Assembly: GCA_029267975.1 (NCBI GenBank)
Contig: JAJUHH010000180.1
Span: 1-6,384, forward strand
Direction: 5' to 3'
DNA from: Clostridiales bacterium
GTDB taxonomy: Bacteria; Bacillota; Clostridia; Lachnospirales; Lachnospiraceae
Length of the DNA: 6,384 bases
The notes below the pieces were generated by a model. It was given only the letters and a program-made list of their open reading frames with translations. It was not told the origin of the DNA and did not search any database. How positions within the stretch are numbered: position 1 is the stretch's first letter; each line of letters starts with the position of its first letter. Of this stretch, positions 1 through 5,773 are shown piece by piece. A program made the translations under genes and the position numbers.

Positions 1-58
1 CATCCACTGCAGTTCAGAGCTGAAGAGTTCCCTGCAGTTCAAATCTGAAGTCTGCCTA
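1..58. repeat. Two-copy imperfect 25-bp direct repeat at window edge
   Basis: A 19-base core starting CTGCAGTTCA occurs at 7-25 and again at 32-50, with 17 of 19 bases identical and a 25-base period. Each core also contains a short inverted repeat (TTCA...TGAA) and a CTGCAG palindrome. It lies just past the stop codon of the minus-strand transporter gene, but there is no U-tract, so it is not a recognisable terminator. Whether more copies lie to the left cannot be seen. It could equally be the start of a repetitive intergenic element or part of a gene outside the window. Confidence 0.5.
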
Positions 59-1312
59 TCACCTGAGTACAAACTGCTTCCAGCGCTTTGCACAGCTTAG
101 GCAAAGTACTGTTCCGGTCAAAGCTACTGCTGCCCAAATCCATATAACGATCATCCAACCTCTGCTTTGTGCTACCCAGGCAATCCCGTAAGTGGAGAGA
201 GCACTTCCTACATAGGTACAGGAGTTTAATAGTCCTGAGACAGTACTTACATTTCCGTTCCTTTTAAAGTAGGGTGGAAGCATACAAACCAGAATAACAT
301 TCACGCCATGCATGCAGCCGGCAATCAATGCTGCAAGAAGAACGGATAATGTCGCACTGTAAGACGGCATAAAAGCAAGCAGCAAGGCACTGCTGCAGCC
401 TGCCATAAACATGACACCCGCACATATCAATTCATTTCTAATAAACTTTCGATTTAAGATAGAAGTGAGCTCCAGACATATCATGGCAAATATGGGCAGC
501 AGTACTCCGCTTAATATGGATACGGAGCTATTCAGTTGGTAAGTCTCTGACACATAGCTTGGCATCCAGGTCGTAATACCATCCCTCAAAGTGCCCTGCA
601 TAATTATTGCCAGCATTATGATTGCAAGTAAAAGTACTGTTCCCTTTTCAAAGGTAGAGGTTTGCTTATTTAACGTTCCGTCGGTACCCAGGCTTTGCTT
701 CTGAAGGTTGGCATGTTGACTAATATGCTTATCCAGCTTATTTTTCAGAATTGTAATTCCTTTCATCCAGACAAAGGCAAAGCAAATGGCGGTACCGGCG
801 CATATAAAAAACAGGCTCCTCCATCCTCTCCACATAATGCATACCGGTGCAAACAGATATACGGCAATCGTACCGGCCGAGGAGCCCCAGGTCACTCTGA
901 CACATGCCTTTTTATACTGTTCATTGTCCAAATAGGAAGACATGATTTTTACCAGGGGCGGCCACATAAAGGCCTGCGCCATGCCGTTGATGCACCAGAA
1001 TATAAGTATCAGTCCCGGTTTCGCAAATATGGGTACCAGCGTATTCATAGACCCTGTAACCAGAAGACCTGCAAATATCAGTCGCTCCGGCTTTATCCGG
1101 TCACCCAGCCATCCGCTGATCAATTGCCCTGTACCATAAGTGATAAAACTACCCGTTACCACCATGGATGCCGCTACCTTGCTGATTCCCTCCGTCTTCA
1201 CAATTTCTAAAAGCACTGCTCCATAATTGATCCTTGTAATATAGCTGACAAAATAACAGGCTGTACATAGTAAAACTAGAATCTTACTTAATTTAAGGCT
1301 TCTGTCACTCAC
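59..1312 (-). CDS. MFS transporter, OPA (GlpT/UhpT-like) family
   Basis: Predicted inner-membrane secondary transporter of 417 aa, close to the usual OPA length. About twelve hydrophobic segments fall in two halves, joined by a charged central loop at residues about 185-225. The loop 2-3 motif reads SGWLGDRIKPER (66-77), the classic MFS G-x-L-x-D-R signature. Aligned by eye with E. coli GlpT, R27 in YITRINY matches substrate-binding Arg45, and R243 in LRDGITTW matches Arg269 of the LRYGILDW segment. The GlpT His165 position appears to be Ser or Gly here. This suggests an anionic, perhaps phosphorylated, substrate, but not which one. The start is GTG at 1310-1312, supported by AGAGGAG seven bases upstream. 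It follows the DeoR gene by two bases, so the pair is almost certainly cotranscribed and the regulator probably controls it. A more remote MFS subfamily is possible; the family call is firm, the substrate unknown. Confidence 0.85.
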   Translation of the reverse strand: MSDRSLKLSKILVLLCTACYFVSYITRINYGAVLLEIVKTEGISKVAASMVVTGSFITYGTGQLISGWLGDRIKPERLIFAGLLVTGSMNTLVPIFAKPGLILIFWCINGMAQAFMWPPLVKIMSSYLDNEQYKKACVRVTWGSSAGTIAVYLFAPVCIMWRGWRSLFFICAGTAICFAFVWMKGITILKNKLDKHISQHANLQKQSLGTDGTLNKQTSTFEKGTVLLLAIIMLAIIMQGTLRDGITTWMPSYVSETYQLNSSVSILSGVLLPIFAMICLELTSILNRKFIRNELICAGVMFMAGCSSALLLAFMPSYSATLSVLLAALIAGCMHGVNVILVCMLPPYFKRNGNVSTVSGLLNSCTYVGSALSTYGIAWVAQSRGWMIVIWIWAAVALTGTVLCLSCAKRWKQFVLR

Positions 1313-1314
1313 TT

Positions 1315-2082
1315 TTATGCTCCTCTGATTACACTTATTTGATTTTCCTGATATAAATTAAATATCTCATCCTCTAATGCTGAGTCTGTCACCAAAATAT
1401 TGCCTTTTCTCGCATCTGCCAGTTTTAGTGATGCACTTTTTTCAAACTTATCGCTGTCAGCGCAAAAAACCACCCGATCCGATTGCTCCATCATCTTTTT
1501 CTGTATAGAAAAAAGGTCCCTGTCATAATCCATAATTCCATACTGTATGGATATTGCCGATGGAAATACAAAGGCGGTTCCTGCATGGAATTTATCTAAG
1601 GCTTCCAAGGTCCAGGGACCATAAAAGGCATTTTCTCTATGCATAAAAAAGCCGGAGCACAGATAAAGCACAAATTTTTCTTTTACACGCAATGCTTTAA
1701 AAACATCCAGAGAGTTAGTAATGACAGTCAGCTTCTCGAAACGTTCTACCAGCATCTTAGCAAACTCCACAGCAGTGCTGCCGCAGTCCACCATAATAGT
1801 ATCATTTTCCCTGATCAATCCTGCAGCATATTGTACCAGCTCTGCTTTACGGTCACGATTTTTCTCGCTTCTTTCATCCCTGGCCAGATATTCTACTCTG
1901 TGGGGAATTCTTAATGCACCACCATGCACCCTCCGCAGGCAATTCTGCTTCTCCAGATCCAACAGATCTCTTCGTATTGTTTCTACTGACACCGAGAATA
2001 TCTGTGCCAGCTGGCCGATTTTGACGGCACCCTTTTCATTGACCAGGGCCATAATTTGCTCTTGCCTTTCCGATGCAAACAT
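1315..2082 (-). CDS. DeoR-family transcriptional repressor
   Basis: Cytoplasmic sugar-metabolism-type repressor of 255 aa, typical for DeoR proteins. The N-terminal winged helix-turn-helix spans residues about 4-56, with recognition helix VSVETIRRDL (31-40) and the family hallmark RRVHGGA (50-56). The C-terminal sensor domain, of the ribose-5-phosphate isomerase-like fold, carries DCGST (99-103), VITNS (120-124) and ADSDKF (208-213), the usual phospho-metabolite pocket elements. Where the family normally has a G-A-x-G-I-D segment this protein reads PSAISIQYGIMDYD (174-187), so the effector site looks divergent. The reading frame extends to an ATG at 2136, but I chose the ATG at 2080-2082: MFASERQ is the normal DeoR N-terminus and AGGAGG lies 12 bases upstream, whereas the extra 18 residues are Lys/Arg-rich and resemble no family sequence. 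First gene of an operon with the downstream MFS transporter; probably autorepressed through repeats at 2136-2189. Confidence 0.9.
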   Translation of the reverse strand: MFASERQEQIMALVNEKGAVKIGQLAQIFSVSVETIRRDLLDLEKQNCLRRVHGGALRIPHRVEYLARDERSEKNRDRKAELVQYAAGLIRENDTIMVDCGSTAVEFAKMLVERFEKLTVITNSLDVFKALRVKEKFVLYLCSGFFMHRENAFYGPWTLEALDKFHAGTAFVFPSAISIQYGIMDYDRDLFSIQKKMMEQSDRVVFCADSDKFEKSASLKLADARKGNILVTDSALEDEIFNLYQENQISVIRGA

Positions 2083-2094
2083 GTCTTGTTTCTT

Positions 2095-2102
2095 CCTCCT
2101 CC
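2095..2102 (-). promoter_or_regulatory. Ribosome binding site that decides the DeoR start
   Basis: On the minus strand this reads GGAGGAGG, including a full AGGAGG at 2100-2095, twelve bases before the ATG at 2082. The spacing is slightly long but the complementarity to 16S rRNA is complete. It lies inside the longer open frame from 2136, which argues that the longer version is not the translated one. Confidence 0.7.
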
Positions 2103-2135
2103 ACTTATTCTCCCTTGTTTTCCAACACAATCGCA

Positions 2136-2189
2136 ACTATTCACACACTATTACAACATATTATCACACATTATAGCAACTATTCCAAC
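2136..2189 (-). promoter_or_regulatory. Putative DeoR-family operator: 11-bp phased direct repeats
   Basis: Read on the minus strand, three strong copies of GTKNGAATAGT-like 11-mers occur: GTTGGAATAGT (2189-2179), GTTGTAATAGT (2157-2147) and GTGTGAATAGT (2146-2136). A degenerate copy, GTGTGATAATAT (2169-2158), and the promoter -10 element fill the gap, so repeat starts fall at near 11-base intervals, close to one helical turn. DeoR-family repressors commonly bind tandem short direct repeats near their own promoter. Here the array straddles the -10 element and the likely transcription start, the position expected for repression. The assignment to this particular regulator is inference from position. 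Confidence 0.6.
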
Positions 2190-2198
2190 ATATGGCAA
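2170..2198 (-). promoter_or_regulatory. Sigma-A extended -10 promoter of the deoR-MFS operon
   Basis: On the minus strand a -35 element TTGCCA (2198-2193) is followed after 17 bases by TATAAT (2175-2170), preceded by TGC to give the extended form TGCTATAAT. The predicted transcription start is near 2163, leaving a leader of about 80 bases before the DeoR ATG. The repeat array overlaps the spacer, the -10 element and the start site, so a bound repressor would block RNA polymerase. Confidence 0.75.
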
Positions 2199-2410
2199 GA
2201 TACAAAATGCGAATGTGGAGGTATACTCGCCGAAGAGTATTCATTGATTATAATTTATTGATTTTCACTTATGTATCTCGTTTCTAATGCAAATGGCCTC
2301 AGCGTAGGCCACAAGCAGCAGGCACATGAATAGTAGCCTTTTTTATTAACACATTAGTAGCCTATGAATAAATTAACAATGTAAATTAATATTCAGGCGG
2401 AGTATGCTTC
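2199..2410. other. AT-rich intergenic spacer upstream of the PepSY gene
   Basis: No gene is supported here. Visible structure: a 6-bp hairpin with arms ATACTC (2223-2228) and GAGTAT (2235-2240); a TATAAT hexamer at 2249-2254 on the plus strand without a convincing -35; a GC-rich hairpin with arms TGGCCT (2294-2299) and AGGCCA (2306-2311); a T-run at 2338-2344; and the 9-base direct repeat TAGTAGCCT at 2331-2339 and 2355-2363. The plus-strand promoter for the downstream small gene should lie in this stretch, but I cannot place it with confidence. Confidence 0.5.
2331..2363. repeat. 9-base direct repeat upstream of the PepSY gene
   Basis: TAGTAGCCT occurs at 2331-2339 and 2355-2363, 24 bases apart. 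The first copy runs into a six-T tract, and ATGAATA flanks the first copy on its left and the second on its right. It sits 48-80 bases before the start codon, so it could be a regulator site or part of the leader RNA; chance is not excluded. Confidence 0.35.
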
Positions 2411-2674
2411 ATGGATAACAATAGTTACAACAACAACTTTTACTATAGTCTTTGGGATAATTATTGGATGAGTTATAGAATTAATAGCGAAGGAGCGATT
2501 CAGCTTGCTTTACAGCAAGTTCCCGGCCAAGTGATGAAATTGGAATTAGACTATGAAAATGGCAGATTGGTTTATGAAATTGAGATACGCAATACCTCAG
2601 GTGAGTATGAGGTCTACGTTGATGCGATTACAGGTCAGATATTAAGAGTTGAAGGAGATGCTAATTCTGATTGA
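2411..2674 (+). CDS. Small stand-alone PepSY-domain protein
   Basis: An 87-aa protein consisting of an Asn/Tyr/Trp-rich head (residues 1-22, with NNN, YY and two Trp) and a single PepSY domain (about 26-82). Domain signs are SEGAIQLALQQVPGQV (26-41), then ELDYENGRLVYEIEI (45-59), and EYEVYVDAITGQIL (65-78), the standard PepSY order of helix, strands and D-A-x-T-G-x-I-L end. PepSY modules are known mainly from protease propeptides and YpeB-like envelope or spore proteins, where they may inhibit or bind proteases. This one has no signal peptide or membrane segment, so it is predicted cytoplasmic. The start is supported by GGAG at 2399-2402, eight bases before ATG. It is monocistronic, divergent from deoR and convergent with the ABC operon. 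The domain call is firm; the role is unknown. Confidence 0.8.
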   Translation: MDNNSYNNNFYYSLWDNYWMSYRINSEGAIQLALQQVPGQVMKLELDYENGRLVYEIEIRNTSGEYEVYVDAITGQILRVEGDANSD

Positions 2675-2743
2675 AAACCTAGAATACGAATAAAGGCGCG
2701 CTTCTGGTAAAGACATTCTACGCTCCATTAGATGCGCTCAGTC

Positions 2744-2779
2744 GATAGGGGAGAGGTCCTTACATGCCTCTCCCCTATC
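2744..2779. other. Perfect 13-bp stem-loop downstream of the PepSY gene
   Basis: Arms at 2744-2756 (GATAGGGGAGAGG) and 2767-2779 (exact reverse complement) enclose a 10-base loop. This is the strongest simple hairpin in the window. It begins 69 bases after the PepSY stop codon, so it may mark or protect that transcript's 3' end. Neither strand has a U-tract immediately after the stem (plus strand continues TGCATAAAAAG), so it does not meet the usual intrinsic terminator rule. Confidence 0.6.
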
Positions 2780-2784
2780 TGCAT

Positions 2785-2888
2785 AAAAAGAAGCTAATCA
2801 GTTACTGTTCACACCCAGCGAAACTTGAACCTTTGCCAGGATCTTAAGTGTCTTACTACTGATTGGGTGTGAATAGTAATGCTGATTA
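2785..2888 (-). terminator. Probable terminator of the trpXYZ-type operon, formed by a 94-bp inverted repeat
   Basis: Arms TTACTGTTCACACCCA (2802-2817) and its near-complement at 2864-2879 match at 15 of 16 positions, the exception being a G-U-type pair. The pairing continues through TAATCAG (2795-2801) and CTGATTA (2882-2888) after a two-base bulge (2880-2881). That gives about 23 paired positions around a 46-base interior. Read on the minus strand, the structure starts nine bases after the ATPase stop codon and is followed by GCTTCTTTTT (2794-2785), a U-rich tract. This fits an intrinsic terminator with an unusually large apical region. The outer ends, TA-ATCAG and CTGAT-TA, also resemble a tiny transposon-like element flanked by TA; that part is inference. 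Confidence 0.6.
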
Positions 2889-2897
2889 TAAGGATAC

Positions 2898-3671
2898 TTA
2901 GTTACCGCACTCTATACTGATTTCATTGAATTTATCAAGAATATCTTCTATTCGAAGGAATCGCTTCTCTTCTTCTGCCTTATCAATGACCACCTCACCC
3001 TGGTGCATCATGATCAGCCTGCTGCCATATTCGACAGCATAACGAAGATTGTGGGTTACCATGATGGTAGTAATCCTCTTCTCCTTTACCACCTGGTCGG
3101 TTAATTGCATGATCAGCTCAGCTGTCTTCGGATCCAGAGCTGCTGTATGCTCATCCAGAATAAGAAATTCAATGGGTGTCATGGTTACCATTAATAATGC
3201 CATTGCCTGTCTCTGGCCGCCTGACAGGGATCCCACCGGTACATGAAGCTTATCCTCCAGACCCAGCTTCAAGGAACGCAGGCTTTCCCGGTAGAACTCC
3301 ACTCGTTTCTTATTCGTACCTCTGGCAAGATTAAAGCTTCTCCCCTTATTATCTGCCAATGACATATTCTCCAGAATTGTCATGGATGGGCAGGTACCCA
3401 TAGCAGGATTTTGATATACTCTTCCGATTCTTCTCTGCCTCTTAAACTCCGGCATGCCGGTAATATCCTCACTGCCTATCCGGATGACTCCGCTGTCAAC
3501 AGGAATGCTGCCACATATAATATTGAGCATGGAGGTCTTACCCGAGCCGTTACTTCCAACAACGGACACGAATTCACCATCGGCTACGGTCAGGTTAAAA
3601 TCCTTGAACAGACACATCTCGTTGACGGTTCCGGGATTGTATAATTTATTGATATTAACTAGCTCAAGCAC
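2898..3671 (-). CDS. trpZ: ABC transporter ATP-binding protein, TrpZ-type
   Basis: Cytoplasmic ATPase of 257 aa that should power the importer encoded just upstream. All nucleotide-binding motifs are intact: Walker A GSNGSGKTS (39-47), Q-loop Q87 in VYQNP, ABC signature LSGGQ (149-153), Walker B FLILDE (169-174), D-loop ALD (178-180) and switch His207. The segment DEHTAALDPKTA (173-184) is characteristic, to my knowledge, of ATPases paired with ABC_sub_bind-type binding proteins. The start is GTG at 3669-3671, with AGGAGG at 3687-3682, ten bases upstream. The coding region overlaps the permease stop by eight bases, indicating translational coupling. Last gene of the operon, ending at the inverted-repeat terminator. 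The tryptophan assignment rests on the T-box leader and binding-protein family rather than on this subunit. Confidence 0.85.
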   Translation of the reverse strand: MLELVNINKLYNPGTVNEMCLFKDFNLTVADGEFVSVVGSNGSGKTSMLNIICGSIPVDSGVIRIGSEDITGMPEFKRQRRIGRVYQNPAMGTCPSMTILENMSLADNKGRSFNLARGTNKKRVEFYRESLRSLKLGLEDKLHVPVGSLSGGQRQAMALLMVTMTPIEFLILDEHTAALDPKTAELIMQLTDQVVKEKRITTIMVTHNLRYAVEYGSRLIMMHQGEVVIDKAEEEKRFLRIEDILDKFNEISIECGN

Positions 3672-4560
3672 TTACCTTCACCCTCCTTTTACGCTCATTA
3701 CTTACCACAAGTATAAGCAGGAACAATACTGCAGTAATAAGCTTTAGGTCAGAGGCTGCCATGCCGGCCCAGATAGCCAGAGCTACACACAGCTTATAAA
3801 TGACCGATCCGGCAATGACTGCCGTTGTTGCTTTAAAAAATGTAAGCCGCTTAAATACATTGCTTCCGATGATAACACTGGCCAATCCGATCACGATGGT
3901 ACCTGTACCGGAAGAAATCTCAAAAAATCCACTCTTCTGGGTATAGATACAGCCGGCCAGGGCCACAAAGGCATTGGCAATAGCAAGACCGACAATCTTC
4001 ACAAAGCCTTTATCCTTAGCCAGAGAGGTTACCAGAGTATCGTTATCTCCGACCGCTCTTAACAGGTAACCTGACTTTGTCTTAAGATACAGATCCAATA
4101 AGAGCTTCATAATGACCACAATGATAAACAGGATGATTAAGGTTAAGTAATCTTTTAATATCACCGGTGTATTCTCATTCAGGAACGCATTATCAAAGAT
4201 GGTATCCTTTGTAAAGATTGCGAGATTGGCTTTGCCCGCAATTCTTAAATTGATGGAATACAAGGCTGTCATCACAATAATACCCGAAAGAAGATCCCGC
4301 ACCTTTAGCTTCACATGAATGAGACCGGTTAATATTCCTGCAAGGGCACCGATGAAAAATGCGATAAAAAGGGTAAGGATGGGCGAAATTCCTGCGATAA
4401 TAAGAACCGCTGTAATGGAGCCCCCCAGAGGAAAGGTTCCGTCTACAGACAGATCCGGAAAGTCCAGGATCTTATAGGTAATATAGACCCCAAGGGCCAT
4501 GATCGCATAAAGAAGACCTTCCTCCAATACACCAAGTATAAATGTTAGCAAAAACTCCAT
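3664..4560 (-). CDS. trpY: ABC transporter permease, TrpY-type (BPD_transp_2 family)
   Basis: Integral membrane subunit of 298 aa forming the translocation path, probably as a homodimer since the operon has only one permease gene. There are about eight or nine hydrophobic segments, for example residues 12-30, 62-84, 88-107, 137-158, 186-204, 243-263 and 271-287. Family marks are DFPDLSVDGTFPLGG (33-47) after the first membrane segment, GYLLRAVGDN (164-173) in the cytoplasmic loop that contacts the ATPase, and GLASVIIG (225-232). These place it in the LivH/RbsC-like branched-chain and sugar permease superfamily, in the branch accompanying ABC_sub_bind lipoproteins. ATG at 4560 with AGGAGG seven bases upstream; 39 bases after the lipoprotein gene and overlapping the ATPase gene by eight. 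The C-terminus is strongly basic (ERKRRVK), consistent with a cytoplasmic end. Confidence 0.87.
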   Translation of the reverse strand: MEFLLTFILGVLEEGLLYAIMALGVYITYKILDFPDLSVDGTFPLGGSITAVLIIAGISPILTLFIAFFIGALAGILTGLIHVKLKVRDLLSGIIVMTALYSINLRIAGKANLAIFTKDTIFDNAFLNENTPVILKDYLTLIILFIIVVIMKLLLDLYLKTKSGYLLRAVGDNDTLVTSLAKDKGFVKIVGLAIANAFVALAGCIYTQKSGFFEISSGTGTIVIGLASVIIGSNVFKRLTFFKATTAVIAGSVIYKLCVALAIWAGMAASDLKLITAVLFLLILVVSNERKRRVKVSA

Positions 4561-4599
4561 TCACTTACCTCCTGAGATAGAATTTGATGACTTACCGTC

Positions 4600-5598
4600 T
4601 TACTCAGACTCAGTAATCTCATCAAACATTTCCTTCGCACTGCTCACCAGATCCTCCGGCAGGGTGATGCCCAGATTACTTGCAACCGCAGTATTTCCAT
4701 AGAAGGATGCTTCTTCAATCACTTCAAAATTAATTTCGCTGGCTTTCTTCTCTCCCTTTAATACCTGTGCAGCCATGGCACCGGTCTGCTTACCAAGATC
4801 ATAATAATCAAGTCCTACCGTAGCAAGGCATCCTATCTTCACCTGTTCTACTTCACTTCCGAATACTGGAATGTGCTTTGCTGCCGCTTTCTCAAGGATA
4901 ATGGGTAAGGAGCTTACCACTGTGTTATCGGTTAAATTATTGATACAATCTACCTTCTGTAATAAATTATCTGCTGCCAGCGGAATATCTGCCGTGGCTG
5001 AAATACCGCTTTCTACAATTTCAAAGCCATAGTTGCCGGCTACAGCCTTATATTCCTCAATTGCGGATATGGAGTTAACCTCACTGGTGCTGTACATAAT
5101 ACCAATGGTCTTTGCCTCAGGTAAAATCTTACGGATCATCTCAAGCTGCTTTTCTACAGGGAGCTTATCACTGGTACCGGTAGTATTGCCATTGGGTGTA
5201 CCGTCTGCCTTGGCAAGCTCTGCTAAGATCGGATCGGTTACTGCGGTAAAGATTACGGGTATATCGCTACCCTTTGCCGCTCCGAAAGCACTCTGTGCCA
5301 TAGGAGTTGCTATCGCACAGATCAGATCTACCTTGTTAGATACAAAATTATTAGCGATCTGTCCTGCTATTCCGGTATCTGCCTGAGCATTCTCAAATAG
5401 AACCTGCAGGTTCTCTCCCTCCACATAACCAGCCTCAGCAAGTCCCGCCAGGAAGCCTTCCCTGCAGTTATCCAAAGAAGCATGCTCTGCAAATTGTCCG
5501 ATGCCTATTGTAATCTTACCGTCTTTCTTTGCTTCACAGCCTGTCATCATGCTCATTACCATAGCGATCACTAATACGAATGTTACTAATTTTTTCAT
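4600..5598 (-). CDS. trpX: ABC transporter substrate-binding lipoprotein, TrpX-type (ABC_sub_bind)
   Basis: Extracellular, membrane-anchored binding protein of 332 aa. Residues 1-20 form a lipoprotein signal peptide (KK, hydrophobic core, then MTGC) with the lipidated Cys at 21. The mature part, from about residue 30 (ITIGIGQFAEHASLDN) to about 325, is a two-lobed periplasmic-binding fold of the ABC_sub_bind family. Recognisable pieces are the first-lobe strand DLICAIATPMAQSAF (90-104), IPVIFTAVTDP (112-122), TIGIMYSTSEVNS (164-176) and GCLATVGLDYYDLGKQTGAMAAQVLKGE (256-283). Members in streptococci and clostridia are assigned to tryptophan import (TrpXYZ), and the UGG-specifier T-box in front of this gene supports that substrate. 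The ATG at 5598 follows GGGAGG (5610-5605) at six bases. First gene of the operon. Related proteins may bind other ligands, so the substrate is supported rather than proven. Confidence 0.88.
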   Translation of the reverse strand: MKKLVTFVLVIAMVMSMMTGCEAKKDGKITIGIGQFAEHASLDNCREGFLAGLAEAGYVEGENLQVLFENAQADTGIAGQIANNFVSNKVDLICAIATPMAQSAFGAAKGSDIPVIFTAVTDPILAELAKADGTPNGNTTGTSDKLPVEKQLEMIRKILPEAKTIGIMYSTSEVNSISAIEEYKAVAGNYGFEIVESGISATADIPLAADNLLQKVDCINNLTDNTVVSSLPIILEKAAAKHIPVFGSEVEQVKIGCLATVGLDYYDLGKQTGAMAAQVLKGEKKASEINFEVIEEASFYGNTAVASNLGITLPEDLVSSAKEMFDEITESE

Positions 5599-5610
5599 AT
5601 AAATCCTCCC

Positions 5611-5739
5611 TTACTGCCGCCTCTTTACGGCTATTATATTATTTCGTTCTCGCCATTCGTGGTCTGTCAAAGTGTAGTGGCTTCGTTAGGATACATTTTT
5701 ATCGTACGAGTAAAAATTCAGAGAAGTTTTCTGTACAAT
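5611..5739 (-). other. Leader between T-box terminator and trpX
   Basis: About 130 untranslated bases remain after the regulatory terminator. Visible are an AT-rich inverted repeat, ATTTTTA at 5717-5711 and TAAAAAT at 5701-5695, around a CGTACG palindrome, and a small GCCG/CGGC hairpin at about 5632-5617 just before the ribosome binding site. No ORF with a ribosome binding site was found. A second promoter is not supported (see rejected items). Confidence 0.4.
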
Positions 5740-5773
5740 AAAAAAGTCCCAAGTATAAAAATATACTTGAGAC
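5740..5773 (-). terminator. Regulatory intrinsic terminator of the T-box
   Basis: On the minus strand GTCTCAAGTATA (5773-5762), a TTTT loop (5761-5758) and TATACTTGGGAC (5757-5746) form a 12-bp stem with a single G-U pair, followed by six T (5745-5740). Its 5' arm contains CTCAA, which is also needed for the antiterminator, so the two structures exclude one another. Confidence 0.92.

Noticed and set aside
1..58. Start of a CRISPR array.
   Set aside because: Only two imperfect 19-base cores at a 25-base period; the spacers would be six bases long and no cas gene is present.
695..1210. A long open frame on the plus strand opposite the MFS transporter gene.
   Set aside because: It is antisense to a clearly recognisable membrane transporter, has no convincing ribosome binding site, and its product is low in family-like features.
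2083..2136. An 18-codon N-terminal extension of the DeoR protein starting at 2136.
   Set aside because: The extension is basic and unlike DeoR N-termini, while a strong AGGAGG lies inside it and serves the ATG at 2082.
1721..2176. Plus-strand open frames opposite the DeoR gene and its promoter.
   Set aside because: They are antisense to a well-supported regulator and run across the promoter/operator; the products are Ser/Cys/His-rich translations of the opposite strand.
2249..2254. A plus-strand TATAAT as the PepSY promoter -10 element.
   Set aside because: No -35 element is found at 16-18 bases, the TG is one base out of place for an extended -10, and the region is AT-rich enough for chance.
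5033..5386. Plus-strand open frame opposite the binding-protein gene.
   Set aside because: It is antisense to a complete lipoprotein gene of a known family and has no independent translation signal.
5633..5670. A possible second promoter for trpX: TTGACA at 5670-5665 and TATAAT at 5638-5633 on the minus strand.
   Set aside because: Both hexamers are perfect, but the spacer is 26 bases (23 for the overlapping TAATAT), too long for sigma-A, and no good alternative partner lies at 16-18 bases.
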